From Bradysia coprophila (Eukaryota > Arthropoda > Insecta > Diptera > Sciaridae), in assembly GCF_014529535.1 (NCBI RefSeq), contig NC_050738.1, positions 5,030,588 to 5,094,587 of the forward strand: a stretch of DNA of 64,000 nt, read 5' to 3'. The translations under genes and the position numbers were made by a program. Under the pieces are notes generated by a model. The model saw nothing but the letters and a program-made list of their open reading frames with translations, was not told the DNA's origin and made no database searches. Below, piece by piece: positions 33,953 through 43,611 of the stretch (positions within the stretch are counted from its first letter, which is position 1; each line of letters opens with the position of its first letter).

Positions 33953-36244
33953 TTAACTCTCAAAATTGAAATCGTAATTATCCGGATCATCGGGAATCGG
34001 TGGCGATTCCGATATGTCAATTCCCTCCGTATCCAACAGTCGTAGTTTAATTTCCATCGACAGCAATGTCTCAAAATCATCGTCCTTCTGTTTACTTACC
34101 ATTGGCTGACCCAGCAGGGCGTTGATACCGTCTGTCCAGTAGTTGAACGTTTGCTCATCTGGCGACACGAAGTCCAACGTAGCATTGTCCATGTTATCGA
34201 ATGTAATTGAAAAGCCAAGATTTACGGCCGATTTTCGTGCCCTCATTTCCTTCATATGTGGACATTCCTTGCCAACGAGCAACTGTTTGATATCAATCAC
34301 GAGAACCTTGTTGCCGAGTTCTTCTAAAGTTGGCACAGTTTTCTCGTCACACTCACCATAGTGGATGACTTTAAAGTTAGGACTCAGACGAACATACCAA
34401 AATTTATCTTTACTCCGAACGCCGCGTGAATATTTGGAAAATCGACTACCCTCCACTAAGTATCCCAATCGCTGTGCCTTTATCAATGCCATCACTTCCG
34501 GCGTTATCTTTTCCTTTAAACTAACGATGGCCGACGCAGTTGACTCACATTCTTCCTTTGAAGTCCTTTCCTGTTGCCGTAACGTTGTTATCGTCGCATA
34601 GGTCATCGTATTGATTTTCGCCTTGAAGTCATCAAAGTTGCTCGGACGCAATTTCAAACTTCGCGTAATCTGTTCCCGTACGACGCTCAACACTTTGGCA
34701 AAATCTTCACTCGTTGCCCGCATATCCTTCCATGTCTTGTTCAGGACGACGATGCAAACGCAAAAGAATTCCTCGAATGGATGATCGTGGGTGAAAAACA
34801 TCGGATGGAAATCGACACCCTGTTCGAGTGGCGCTTCACCGATGTGTAAAATTTCGCACAGCATTTTCACCAATTCGATGCTCGTGCGACCGAATTGACA
34901 GTCATGTTCGTCCGCCCGACAACTATTTTCATGCACCACCTTCGTATACAATTGCGTGTAATTTGTAGCAAAATACACCATACAATCCAGTGCCAAAATG
35001 CCCGGTGGCGTCTCATTGAAATCTTGAGCCGGATTGATGTCGCATTTGAAACCAAGTTTTTTGTAGTAATTCGAGTAAGCATTGTTCTGTCGACGTGCTG
35101 TAACATCTGCCTGATCGGTAGTGCCATCATCGAATGCAATGCGACGAAGCTTCTTGATTTTTTCGTGCGCATCCTGGTCCTGTATATTCATTTTCGTCAT
35201 CATTTGGTGCTCGAGCAAACCGATAGTCAATTTCTGTAGCACGTACAACTGATGAGCCATTTCCGTGCCGATGTTGGAATTGATAACGCTGGTCAACAGA
35301 ACATTTCGATATTGTTTCGTACTAAATGCCGACGCAATGGTTTGTTTCCGCGGATCGTCGGCCTTCTGGAACAGAGCGTTGATCAGAGCGATGGTATTTT
35401 GCTGGATAACCGGAACGGAATCTTGTAGTAGCGACAGTAGTCGCGTAAATGACACATCCTTTTCAATCAGTGCATATTTGGTGCTGTTGTTGACCGTATT
35501 CTCTAGCACGGCCAGAGCGCATTGTACGACTTCTTTGGCATAGGTGGTTCTATCGTTAATGAACGCAATGTTTCTGGCTATGAAGGACGGCTGTAAAATA
35601 TCCCACGAGACCGTTCCGTGATCCATCAATTCGACGAACGACAGCATGACAAATTTCAGTATGTCCGGTTCGGATTTCTCATCTTCAATCATTCCTAAAA
35701 CAAGTTCAAAAGAGCTGCGTTATAACGAGTTCATGCAGTTCGCCTTGGCTATACAAATTTACCGATGACAATGTCCAGTCCTTGTTCCTTGATCAATTCA
35801 AGAGCGAACGTCACGTCACAGCTTAGTGAAGCAAGGTTCTCCAAGACCGCAGTTCGTTCAGCAGTTGTACCGGATTTAAGCGTTTCAAGAATATCATTCG
35901 CCGTCTTCGATGGTGAATGCCGAAGACTCAGCACTGAACCATTTTTCACCTCATTGCGATTCTTCTCGGTGACGTAATTTTTGTTGTTCACTTCGCAAAA
36001 TTGAAGAGCATAATTTTCCGGATCGGATACGTTCCAATTGTTGCAAATGAATTGAATTATTCCTGGAAAAGATAAACCGTTCAAGCCGGCGTCTCGGAAA
36101 AACAAAGTCATTCAACTAACCTGTTAGCGGTTGCCGACGATCAAATTTAATTAATTGCGGCAATTGGTTTTCAAACTCCACGGCAATCCTCACGATATGC
36201 GATTCTTTCAGGGCAGGCATAACTTTCGTTGTTGTTGGTAACAT
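33953..36244 (-). CDS. Ced-12: ELMO/Ced-12 engulfment and cell motility protein
   Basis: Three exons on the minus strand, 36244-36121, 36062-35763 and 35694-33953, join in frame to give 721 aa, close to the roughly 727 aa of animal ELMO proteins. The N-terminus holds the Ras-binding/ELMO-N region (VTEKNRNEVKNGSVLSL), followed by armadillo-like helices (NEMAHQLY-type segment IGTEMAHQLYVLQKL; FVELMDHGTVSWD). The ELMO domain is centred on DFHPMFFTHDHPFEEFF (about residues 315-485), a PH domain spans about 550-670 (KFWYVRLSPNFKVIHYG), and the C-terminal proline motif is ESPPIPDDP. ELMO binds DOCK180 (Myoblast city in flies) through its C-terminus to activate Rac in engulfment, myoblast fusion and cell migration; it is cytoplasmic and membrane-recruited. 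The first ATG (36244) was preferred; a second in-frame ATG lies eight codons on. GA-rich repeats lie about 250 bp upstream. Confidence 0.95.
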
Positions 36245-37333
36245 TTATGTAGAGGAAGTCATATGCAACTACAATTTCCGACTAACAAACCACTCTTGAG
36301 TTCTGATATTTTATGCTTCGACAATGTAACACCAATCGACGGACAATATTTTCGTGAATTTACAAAGGTTTGTTTGGTAAAAATGGATTAAAATTCGTAA
36401 TCTGTGCACAATAAATGTTTCACTTATCCATTCGTCGATCAAAAAACTGATTCATAAACGTCAAAACGTCCGTTGTATGCATGTGTATGTAAAGAGAGAG
36501 GGAGAGAGTAGAAAAAATGAGGGTTCACATCACATGGTTCGTGAATGACAGCAGTTGAATCAAGGAATATTGCTAGGTAGCGGTAAATAAGCAGAAGATG
36601 GTCATTCAAATTAAAAGACAATTTATTGTATTTTAACTTGCCAAAAATATGTGGTAATAGATTATGGAATCATGTGATGTCCGTTGGCAAGAGGATCGCC
36701 ATAGGTTTCGAGTAGGGTTTGATTTTTGTTTTTAACACTTTATTGACACATTCAAGTTTTTTAATTGGGAAGTTACACAAATTGCTTGGTGTAAAAGAAC
36801 TTAACCTAGCACAAAAACCCACTAAAACCCTATGCTTCCACCTACATAAAAAACCCACGCTGAACAAGCCAATCTTAATCTGTCCTGTTTGTCTGAAAAC
36901 CCGATGTCACTTCACAATCTTTTCCGCGTTTCTTCGACACATCTCTGGACTCCAGAGTCTGAAGTGTTTCACTGAAAAGAACCTTACAATTCCCAAAAAG
37001 ATCACATTTCCCAATCTTTTCACAAGGAAATGCTGCTTTGAAACTAATTCCTCGACTAATTCTATATAACATTTTGTTATAAAATTACTGATTACATATC
37101 AGCGCTCTACTTTATCGTGTGACAACTTCACTGTTATCATATTTCATGAATATGTGAAGTTGGTTCACAAAAATATGTAGCGTTGACATCAGTAATTTTC
37201 AGAGATATGATAAGTAATTCGTATGTAATTTTCTCCCATATCGTACAACTCATTTTAAATCACAGATTCCTTCTATCTCCCCACAGGCATACCAACTTAT
37301 CATTTCTCTGTTAATTTTATAGAGTGTTATGAT
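36245..37333. other. ELMO upstream region, no further gene
   Basis: Includes a GAGAG-rich tract at 36493-36508, about 250 bp upstream of the ELMO start on the minus strand, that could bind GAGA factor. The 116-codon plus-strand ORF at 36719-37069 shows no domain and no splice partners. Confidence 0.4.
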
Positions 37334-37493
37334 GAAAGAGATAGAAATATTTTGACAAGTACCCCAAGGCAACTTATAATAAACTGGTCTTCGGTCCTCT
37401 CGCTCTCAACGTAACACGTTGAAAGAGAAAGCAATATTTTGACAAGTACCCCAAGGCAAGTTAAATTAACTAGTCTTCGGATCTCTCGCTCTG
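37334..37493. repeat. Tandem duplication of an 87-bp unit
   Basis: Units starting at 37334 and 37421 both contain ATATTTTGACAAGTACCCCA and TCTTCGG..CTCTCGCTCT with scattered differences. Non-coding; function unknown. Confidence 0.65.
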
Positions 37494-37541
37494 ATCATAA
37501 CAGTCTATGGCTAGATGTACTAGCAATGTAACAGACTCCAC

Positions 37542-37755
37542 AAAAATATTTTCAGATAGTTGATAACAGATGGCGTTGCTTCCGCCTCTGAAAACGGACA
37601 CTCTTAACCTCCAACACCAGCAGCATTAATTCTCTTTAAGCGTTAAATCAATATGTAATCATTTAGAATTGTTTGCAATAGACACCTTAAAAGGTTGAAA
37701 TAAAAAAAAACCGGGCTAAAGCAACGTCATCTGTTATCACTTCTCTGAATATTTT
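37542..37755. mobile_element. TIR element (about 214 bp)
   Basis: The ends share TGATAACAGATGGCGTTGCT on the left, with its inverse AGCAACGTCATCTGTTATCA on the right, extended outward by AAAATATTTTCAGA / TCTGAATATTTTA. The GATAACAGATG segment is the same as in the 1636-2369 element and the dispersed family. Non-coding. Confidence 0.7.
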
Positions 37756-37860
37756 ACATTTGAGTGTTAGTTTACAAACAGCCTTTCCCCAGGTAAGTTC
37801 ACTGAAAAATATCATCAAACGATGATAAAACTTCCAAATAATCGAGATACAATATCAATA

Positions 37861-38010
37861 GAATGTTTTATCGATAATCGATAAATATGGACTGATAATC
37901 GAATTATCAGTCGAAATTTACCGATTATCAGTCAATATGTATCGATTATCGATAACATTCGATTTATATTGATTTTTCGAAAATATCGAAAATATCGATA
38001 ATCGATTCTA
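37861..38010. promoter_or_regulatory. Palindrome with three DRE (TATCGATA) motifs upstream of Trf
   Basis: Exact TATCGATA occurs at 37869-37876, 37947-37954 and 37993-38000. The first two sit at mirror positions in a palindrome of about 120 bp whose centre is itself self-complementary (ACTGATAATCGAATTATCAG). TATCGATA is the DREF-binding DRE of Drosophila housekeeping promoters. The cluster lies 460-590 bp upstream of the Trf ATG. Alternatively it is just a palindromic transposon relic; motif number and exactness are seen, regulatory use is inferred. Confidence 0.45.
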
Positions 38011-38458
38011 AGGAAATAATTGATATCTTATCAATCGAATCAATTATTATCAAACCTTTCACTGTAGAAATTAAAAATTATTGACCGTTTTGGAGAGAAA
38101 CTGCCTGAAGATGGAGGGATGAGTCAAAACTTATATGAAAATATTCAATGACAAGCACAAAGAAAACAAGTTATAATTAATTGCCTCCATTTTTAGCATT
38201 CAACATACCTATCTCTCAGTACCCTTGTCAGATTTGACACTTGTCAAAACGTGTGAGTGTGAGTGTAATGTGTTTCTTTTTGCATTGGTTTTTCAGGGGT
38301 TGATGGTCGGAGTCACTTTTATTTACCTTCCGGCTTCTCAGTTATTAACTAAAAGAATAATGAAGACAGGCAACATCAATCTTTGAATGACATTATTAAC
38401 AAAATCTGGAAGTCGTCGATTATTTGTCTACGTTTGAATATTCATAACATCAACAGAA

Positions 38459-39327
38459 ATGGACAAAACATTGATGGACTCGCCTTTAAAGGCACTTCTA
38501 AATAACACTCGTCCGTCCCCAGGACCATCAAATGCATCAAAGGTAAACAAATCGATGAAATCGAAAAGATTATTTATTCACCGTTCTCGATCAATTTCAG
38601 ATTCAACCTCCACAATCCGCTATGGTTCATCAAGTGCCTATGCCAACAGGTCCTCAAGATGCCATCAGTTCGGTGAAAATACAGTGAGTGTGTCAGAATG
38701 CTGCGACGTGAGTTTTACAATTAAATTACATTTTTCTCCCGTTCCCCCCAGAAATTGTGTGTCCACAGTGAACCTCGGCTGCGAACTTAATCTACAAAAC
38801 ATAAACTTTCGTACAAGAAATTCCGAATACAATCCATCGCGGTTTCACGGTGTTGTCATGCGAATTAGAGAGCCTCGATGCACGGCATTGATATTCAAGT
38901 CGGGTAAATTGGTGTGCACCGGAGCACGAAACGAGGAATTTGCTAATCTCGGCACCAGGAAGTTTGCGCGAATTATTCAGAAACTCGGCTATTCGGTAAG
39001 TGTGACTCGAGTCAACAGTTTAGGACAATGGGCTAACAAAAACATTTTCAGATAAAATTCAAAGAATTCAAAATACAAAATCTGGTCGCCACTGTGGATC
39101 TTCGGTTTCCAATTCGATTGGAAAACTTGAATCAAATGCACGGACAATTCAGCTCCTATGAACCGGAACTATTCCCAGGACTTATCTATCGAATGGTGAA
39201 GCCCAGAGTTGTTCTGCTAATTTTTGTGAACGGAAAAATTGTCTTCACCGGTGCCAAATCCAAGGCAGAGATCAACGAGAGTTTAGAAAATATTTATCCA
39301 ATTCTGCAGAGTTTCAGAAAGAACTGA
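38459..39327 (+). CDS. Trf: TBP-related factor, Trf (TRF1) type
   Basis: Four exons, 38459-38542, 38601-38683, 38752-38995 and 39052-39327, join to 228 aa, near the length of Drosophila TRF1. The first two introns (58 and 68 nt) must be removed although one frame happens to stay open across them; splicing restores a Pro/Gln-rich N-terminus ([12 protein letters not shown]) leading directly into the core. The saddle-shaped TBP core has two direct repeats ([14 protein letters not shown]..., [16 protein letters not shown]...). The four phenylalanines that wedge into TATA DNA are kept (SRFHG, ALIFKSG, ELFPG, LLIFVNG). [25 protein letters not shown] and a SFRKN end fit Trf better than canonical TBP. 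Relatives nucleate pol II or, in flies, pol III initiation complexes in the nucleus. Nonetheless a divergent TBP cannot be excluded without a tree. Confidence 0.88.
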
Positions 39328-40538
39328 ACGACGGATGCTTTTACAGTTTATGTATTTATATTATGAATCAAATAGAATTTGAAATTCGGTGTGTTGTATG
39401 TGGAACGCAAGACGCGAACTTCAACATTTTAAATAATTTTTATAGAAAATTGGTTTCATTGTTCATCCATAAAGGAAAAGATGAAACAGAAAGCCAACCT
39501 TTATGTTTCTTTTCATGCGAGGGAATCAAGCTGACGTTTTGTCGCAGTTCGCAGTATCATCTAGTGAACTTCTTAAAGCTAAAAAAAGGTTTGGTGACGT
39601 TTTACTTTTACTGCGAGCGAAGCGAGTGAGTTTTTCTAACTTATTTTTACGATTGAACAATGAATTGTGGCAGTCACTGTCGATAACCTCGATTCGCTCA
39701 AGTTGGAATTATCTACTTTTCTTATATGCAAAATCAAAATTTTCAGTGTTTTGCTAACTTGCCATTCCACAAGTAGCCGTAGCTTCCTATTTAGGATAAT
39801 CGGCACAAAGTTTTCTTGTTTGGTACTATTCGTCCGTTGACTACCGCTTGCTTGTCTTTCCTAAAAACCGTGCGAACTCCCGAGAGCAAAGTTTACGGTT
39901 TCTGCACTTACCATCAGCGTTTCAATTTCATTTGCGAAAATCAGTTTTTGAAATTTGTAATGAAACTGGAAGGCGCTAATCGCATTAAACTCCGTCCACT
40001 CACCGTTTGACTAAATGAACGTAAACAGATTTAAATCGGAGCTAGTGCGATTGGCCCCTAACTTTAAGGAATTCAGGAAAATATGTGTAAGTGTTATCTT
40101 TGAATTGATACAAAAAATTCGTCAGTTCCTAAACTGAGAAGTGTATTCTCAAACGTCCTAGCATTGCTAGCCTGCTACGCAAGGTTTCTGACCCATGTAG
40201 ATCCCTTACGATAGCTCAATTGACTCGTAGCTGAGCTGAGGCAAGAAAATGCAATGAAGGCTTTACAGAGATGATCCATTAAGTATGATTTATAGTCATC
40301 AACCGCGCTCCAGCTTTCCGTTACAAATATCGGTGCTTGCAGTAAACATATTCTGTGTAAATATTGAATTGTAATAGATGCCAATAAAACCACACGATTA
40401 ATGATAATGGTATACGACAACGACACTAATCATCGTCAAATGGAATGTTAACAAGGGCATTTCCGCCTTCATTTACCTTTTCTGCCACATTATTTACAGT
40501 TGAAAGACAGAATCCAGTCGTCGTTCTCACATTCGACA
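39328..40538. other. Gene-free stretch downstream of Trf
   Basis: Probably includes the Trf 3' UTR. ORFs of 64-88 codons here have no recognisable domain. No RNA gene seen. Confidence 0.5.
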
Positions 40539-40671
40539 TAGTGTATATTATGTCACTAGGAACAAAAAGGTGCGTTTTTGACCCAGGTGGTGAAAACACC
40601 CAAAAATGTAGCAACGCTCCACCTGGGCGAAAAACACACGTTTTTGTTACTAGTGACATAATGTACTACTA
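40539..40671. mobile_element. Hairpin element (133 bp)
   Basis: Arms of about 50 bp: ATATTATGTCACTAGGAACA... faces ...TTACTAGTGACATAATGTA, and GCGTTTTTGACCCAGGTGG faces CCACCTGGGCGAAAAACAC. The 77-codon minus and 117-codon plus ORFs over it are hairpin translations. Non-coding. Confidence 0.75.
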
Positions 40672-40720
40672 TACCTCAGAATTCGCAAGGCTGTATACTT
40701 GTAGAGGTCATGCTGATGTA

Positions 40721-40833
40721 GATACGCGGGTGGCACATACAAAATTTGACAGTTTTATACATTTTCGTACTAGGTTCTTAAATTTGACAACTTCATAGTA
40801 GATGAATTCTTTTTTTTTGTGTTCCCGCGTATC
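40721..40833. mobile_element. Small MITE (113 bp) with TA target duplication
   Basis: The ends GATACGCGGG and CCCGCGTATC are inverted and flanked by TA on each side (40719-40720, 40834-40835), with imperfect inverted similarity just inside (TGGCAC / GTGTT). Consistent with a Tc1/mariner-type non-autonomous element. Confidence 0.65.
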
Positions 40834-41579
40834 TAATAAAAAGGCGATCTGCGTGACCTCCCCAAGTATACAGCTTTGAGAATATGAACTTTGTGAGGGT
40901 AAACATGAACCGAAAGATAAGTTTGATTTCGAAGGGAGGGTGTTGTGACCTTCGATGTTGTATGGCTCGAAAAATAAATTTTAACGCTTCATTAACGCTT
41001 AACTTAAATAATAACTGATATCGTTAATGATGACACATTCTGCGCAACCAAAGGCTCTCTACCAATATCAGGATTTTTTACCTGTCGTCTTCAGAAAGAC
41101 ACACAGTGTTTTAGGGGGTCTAGAGTTAAGGTTTGAGAATCGTTTTAGTTGGCATTGCCACTGCCATTCTGGGTACGAGCAGCTGGCGATAGGTGCAGCC
41201 TGACAATCCATTCATTCGCTTCAATTGCTTCTGGGAAAACATATAAAAGAAATGCCTAGCAATGTTAAAACGTAATGCGAATCCAGTAGACTCTAACAGA
41301 GTATCGTTACTCTTCCCTTTTTTATACATAAGTCACGTTACGTGCAATTCTCTCGCCGTCTCAAATATCCATGTTGGGTCATTAGAATCGAAGGGGGAAT
41401 TTTTGACTTTGTTGTAAATATGTCCCTATAGAAATATGGCCAGTATTTTAAGTGCTGTTTGAGCAACTGATTTTGGTAAACGTTTGCCCTTATCGACTAG
41501 ACTACTAATAATCTAAAATTTTCAACTTTTTTGATTTTTTGCCACCTGAAGTAGTTCTGGCTCATTTTTCAGGGTTTTT
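40834..41579. other. Gene-free stretch
   Basis: No exon, RNA gene or strong repeat recognised between the two transposon relics. Confidence 0.5.
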
Positions 41580-42405
41580 AGCCCCGTACGAAGTACGAAG
41601 GGGCTTATAGGATTACGATGCCGTGTGTAATTGATGGAATTCGAAGCAGACGGTAAGGGCAAAGTGTTTGCCTATGTTCATAGATGACGAATCCGCAATA
41701 AAAATTTGGGCCGTCTGTCCGTCTGTCCGTCACGTCGATATCTTGAGTAAATCAAATCCGATTTCGAAAAAAAAAAATTTCCCTGAAAGATAGTCAAAAT
41801 AGTGAGGCTAAGTTCGAATATGGGCATATTCGGGTCGGCCCTTCGTGAGTTAGGGCCACCTAAGTGATTTAAGGTCTTTTGGTGATATTTATGGCAAAAT
41901 AAACGATGGAAATGTAAATGACACGGCAAATGATAGGTATTGTCAATACCAATCCAGGAAAAAAAAGTTTTTTAAAATCGGGTGAGTGGACCATGAGTTA
42001 GGGCCTTAGAAGTGAAAAGCTACCAGGGCCCTATGTGTATTTTACATAGAACTCAAGTAAATTTCATTCGTTTTTCGTAATTTTTGTGTCATTTGGAAGG
42101 TAATCAAAGGCCGAATAGAATGTAGTTGAAAAAAAATTAAATTTGGGTCCTCGGACTAAGGCCGCTACTAGGGCCCTATGCGTATTTTACATACAACTCG
42201 AGTAAATTTCATCCGTTTTTCGTAATTTTTGTTTCATTTGAAAGATAATCGAACACCGAATAGAATGTTGTTGAAAAAAAAAATTAAATTTGGATCCTCG
42301 GACTGAGGCCGATACTAGGCCCTATGTGTATTTATACTCAATAAATTAAAATTTTAGGGCTATTTGAAATTTTTGTTTTATTTGAAAGGAACGTCGTACG
42401 GGGCT
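41580..42405. mobile_element. TIR element (about 826 bp) with internal 147-bp subrepeats
   Basis: AGCCCCGTACGA at 41580-41591 is perfectly inverted at 42394-42405. Near the left end is a hairpin (CCCCGTACGAAGTACGAAGGGG core) and a GTCTGTCC tandem repeat (41713-41731). The right half consists of diverged units of about 146-148 bp starting at about 42025, 42170 and 42316, each beginning (A)GGGCCCTATG. No coding capacity. The left breakpoint of the tube tandem units (41910) lies inside it, so later units carry only its right part. Confidence 0.65.
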
Positions 42406-42623
42406 TCGTAATTGCGCTATGCGCAATTTCTAAGATGTACACATTACATAATAATTTTACTTTAACTACTTTAACCGGCGCATAGACTTACGGTCAAAGT
42501 AGGGTGACAGACGCACTAGGGTCACGGACGCAATAGATATACGGGTTTGTACGGGGCTCAGTCGCAGCAAACGCTCCGACTGTTCTGATGGCTCGTTTTG
42601 TGTCTATTGCCTGGATTATTTGT

Positions 42624-42663
42624 GAACACGACAGAGTAAAGGTTTATTTTACTCTGCCGTGTT
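42624..42663. repeat. Short hairpin in the tube unit
   Basis: AACACGACAGAGTAAA pairs with TTTACTCTGCCGTGTT around GGTTTATT. It repeats once per unit (47141, 51510 and 56027 approximately) and shares its core with the CACGGC-type MITE at 25775. Lies about 1 kb upstream of the tube start. Confidence 0.55.
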
Positions 42664-43611
42664 TGTGAATCGGTCTCATTCGAATTAATAATAAAATTTC
42701 AGTCACTTCTCAAATTTCGTTTTAAATAAACGAAATATTAGTAGCCGAAAGCTCTACCGAGTGAAATGCAGCTTGGAAACTAAAGCTCAAATGTTATAGA
42801 TTTTTAGTACATTCCGTACGTCAGTCCAAATATATTTATTTTGACGAGTGATTGAGTACGTGATAAGGCAATGTAATAGTATCCTTGCTTGTAAGTATCT
42901 TGTTTTGACAAGGGTGACCTTTGCGGAAAAAGTCTAAGGCGAGTGGAGTAATCACACAAGCCAAAACGCTATTTACGTATCTGTAGTGGACGAAAGTGCC
43001 TAAAATCAACCAACCGCAACAAGGCGCAATTTTTTTTTATTTTTTTATTTTTGTGAACCAACTTTACTGCTATGACATTTCATGGCTATTTACCGGAGTG
43101 AAATTCTACTGTAGGTATATGATATGTAGTACAAATTTCCAACACAAAATTACGGGCATTTCAGCGTTCTATGCAACCTGTTGACATAAAATCACCTTGG
43201 TTGTGACGTATATTCTAGTACAGACACTTGTTGCGTTGTTTACAAAATCAAATCAAATGAGTAATGAAAACAGATTGTAGACTTCTTGTCATTGTTGTGT
43301 GACATTAAATGCTTGCTACGTAAACTGGGTTTTTACTTGTGAATGAGTCAATTCATAACTTACTCGACGCTACTCATCAGTAATAGGTAATTATGAGCTT
43401 AGACAATAGACAGCTGTTAGAACTATTAATTTTGTGGATTAATACGGCCTTAAGATAATCAATGTACAATACACAGTGTCCTCTTTTGAATCATAACAAA
43501 TCGAAGAATGTTTTCTGTTATCAGAGCCTTATCATCAACTTGAAAACAATCGGACAGCCGATATTATTTATACTCTCAGTACATCAAGCGATTTTTCTAT
43601 TTATTTAGAAA

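Noticed and set aside
37861-38010. Origin of replication suggested by the AT-rich palindromes
   Set aside because: Palindromic TATCGATA clusters are better explained as DRE motifs or a transposon relic; nothing in the sequence is diagnostic of an insect origin.
38459-39055. Single continuous 198-codon ORF as the first Trf exon
   Set aside because: It includes donor GTAAAC (38543), acceptor TTTCAG (38600), donor GTGAGT (38684) and acceptor CCCCCCAG (38751). Splicing gives a TBP-like N-terminus, while the continuous reading inserts a basic Ser/Arg segment and a hydrophobic stretch next to the core.
40426-40798. 77- and 117-codon ORFs on opposite strands
   Set aside because: Both are translations of the 40539-40671 hairpin element and its flanks.
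42996-43184. 62-codon ORF upstream of each tube copy
   Set aside because: Contains a T-homopolymer run of varying length between units, so the frame is not maintained; no domain.
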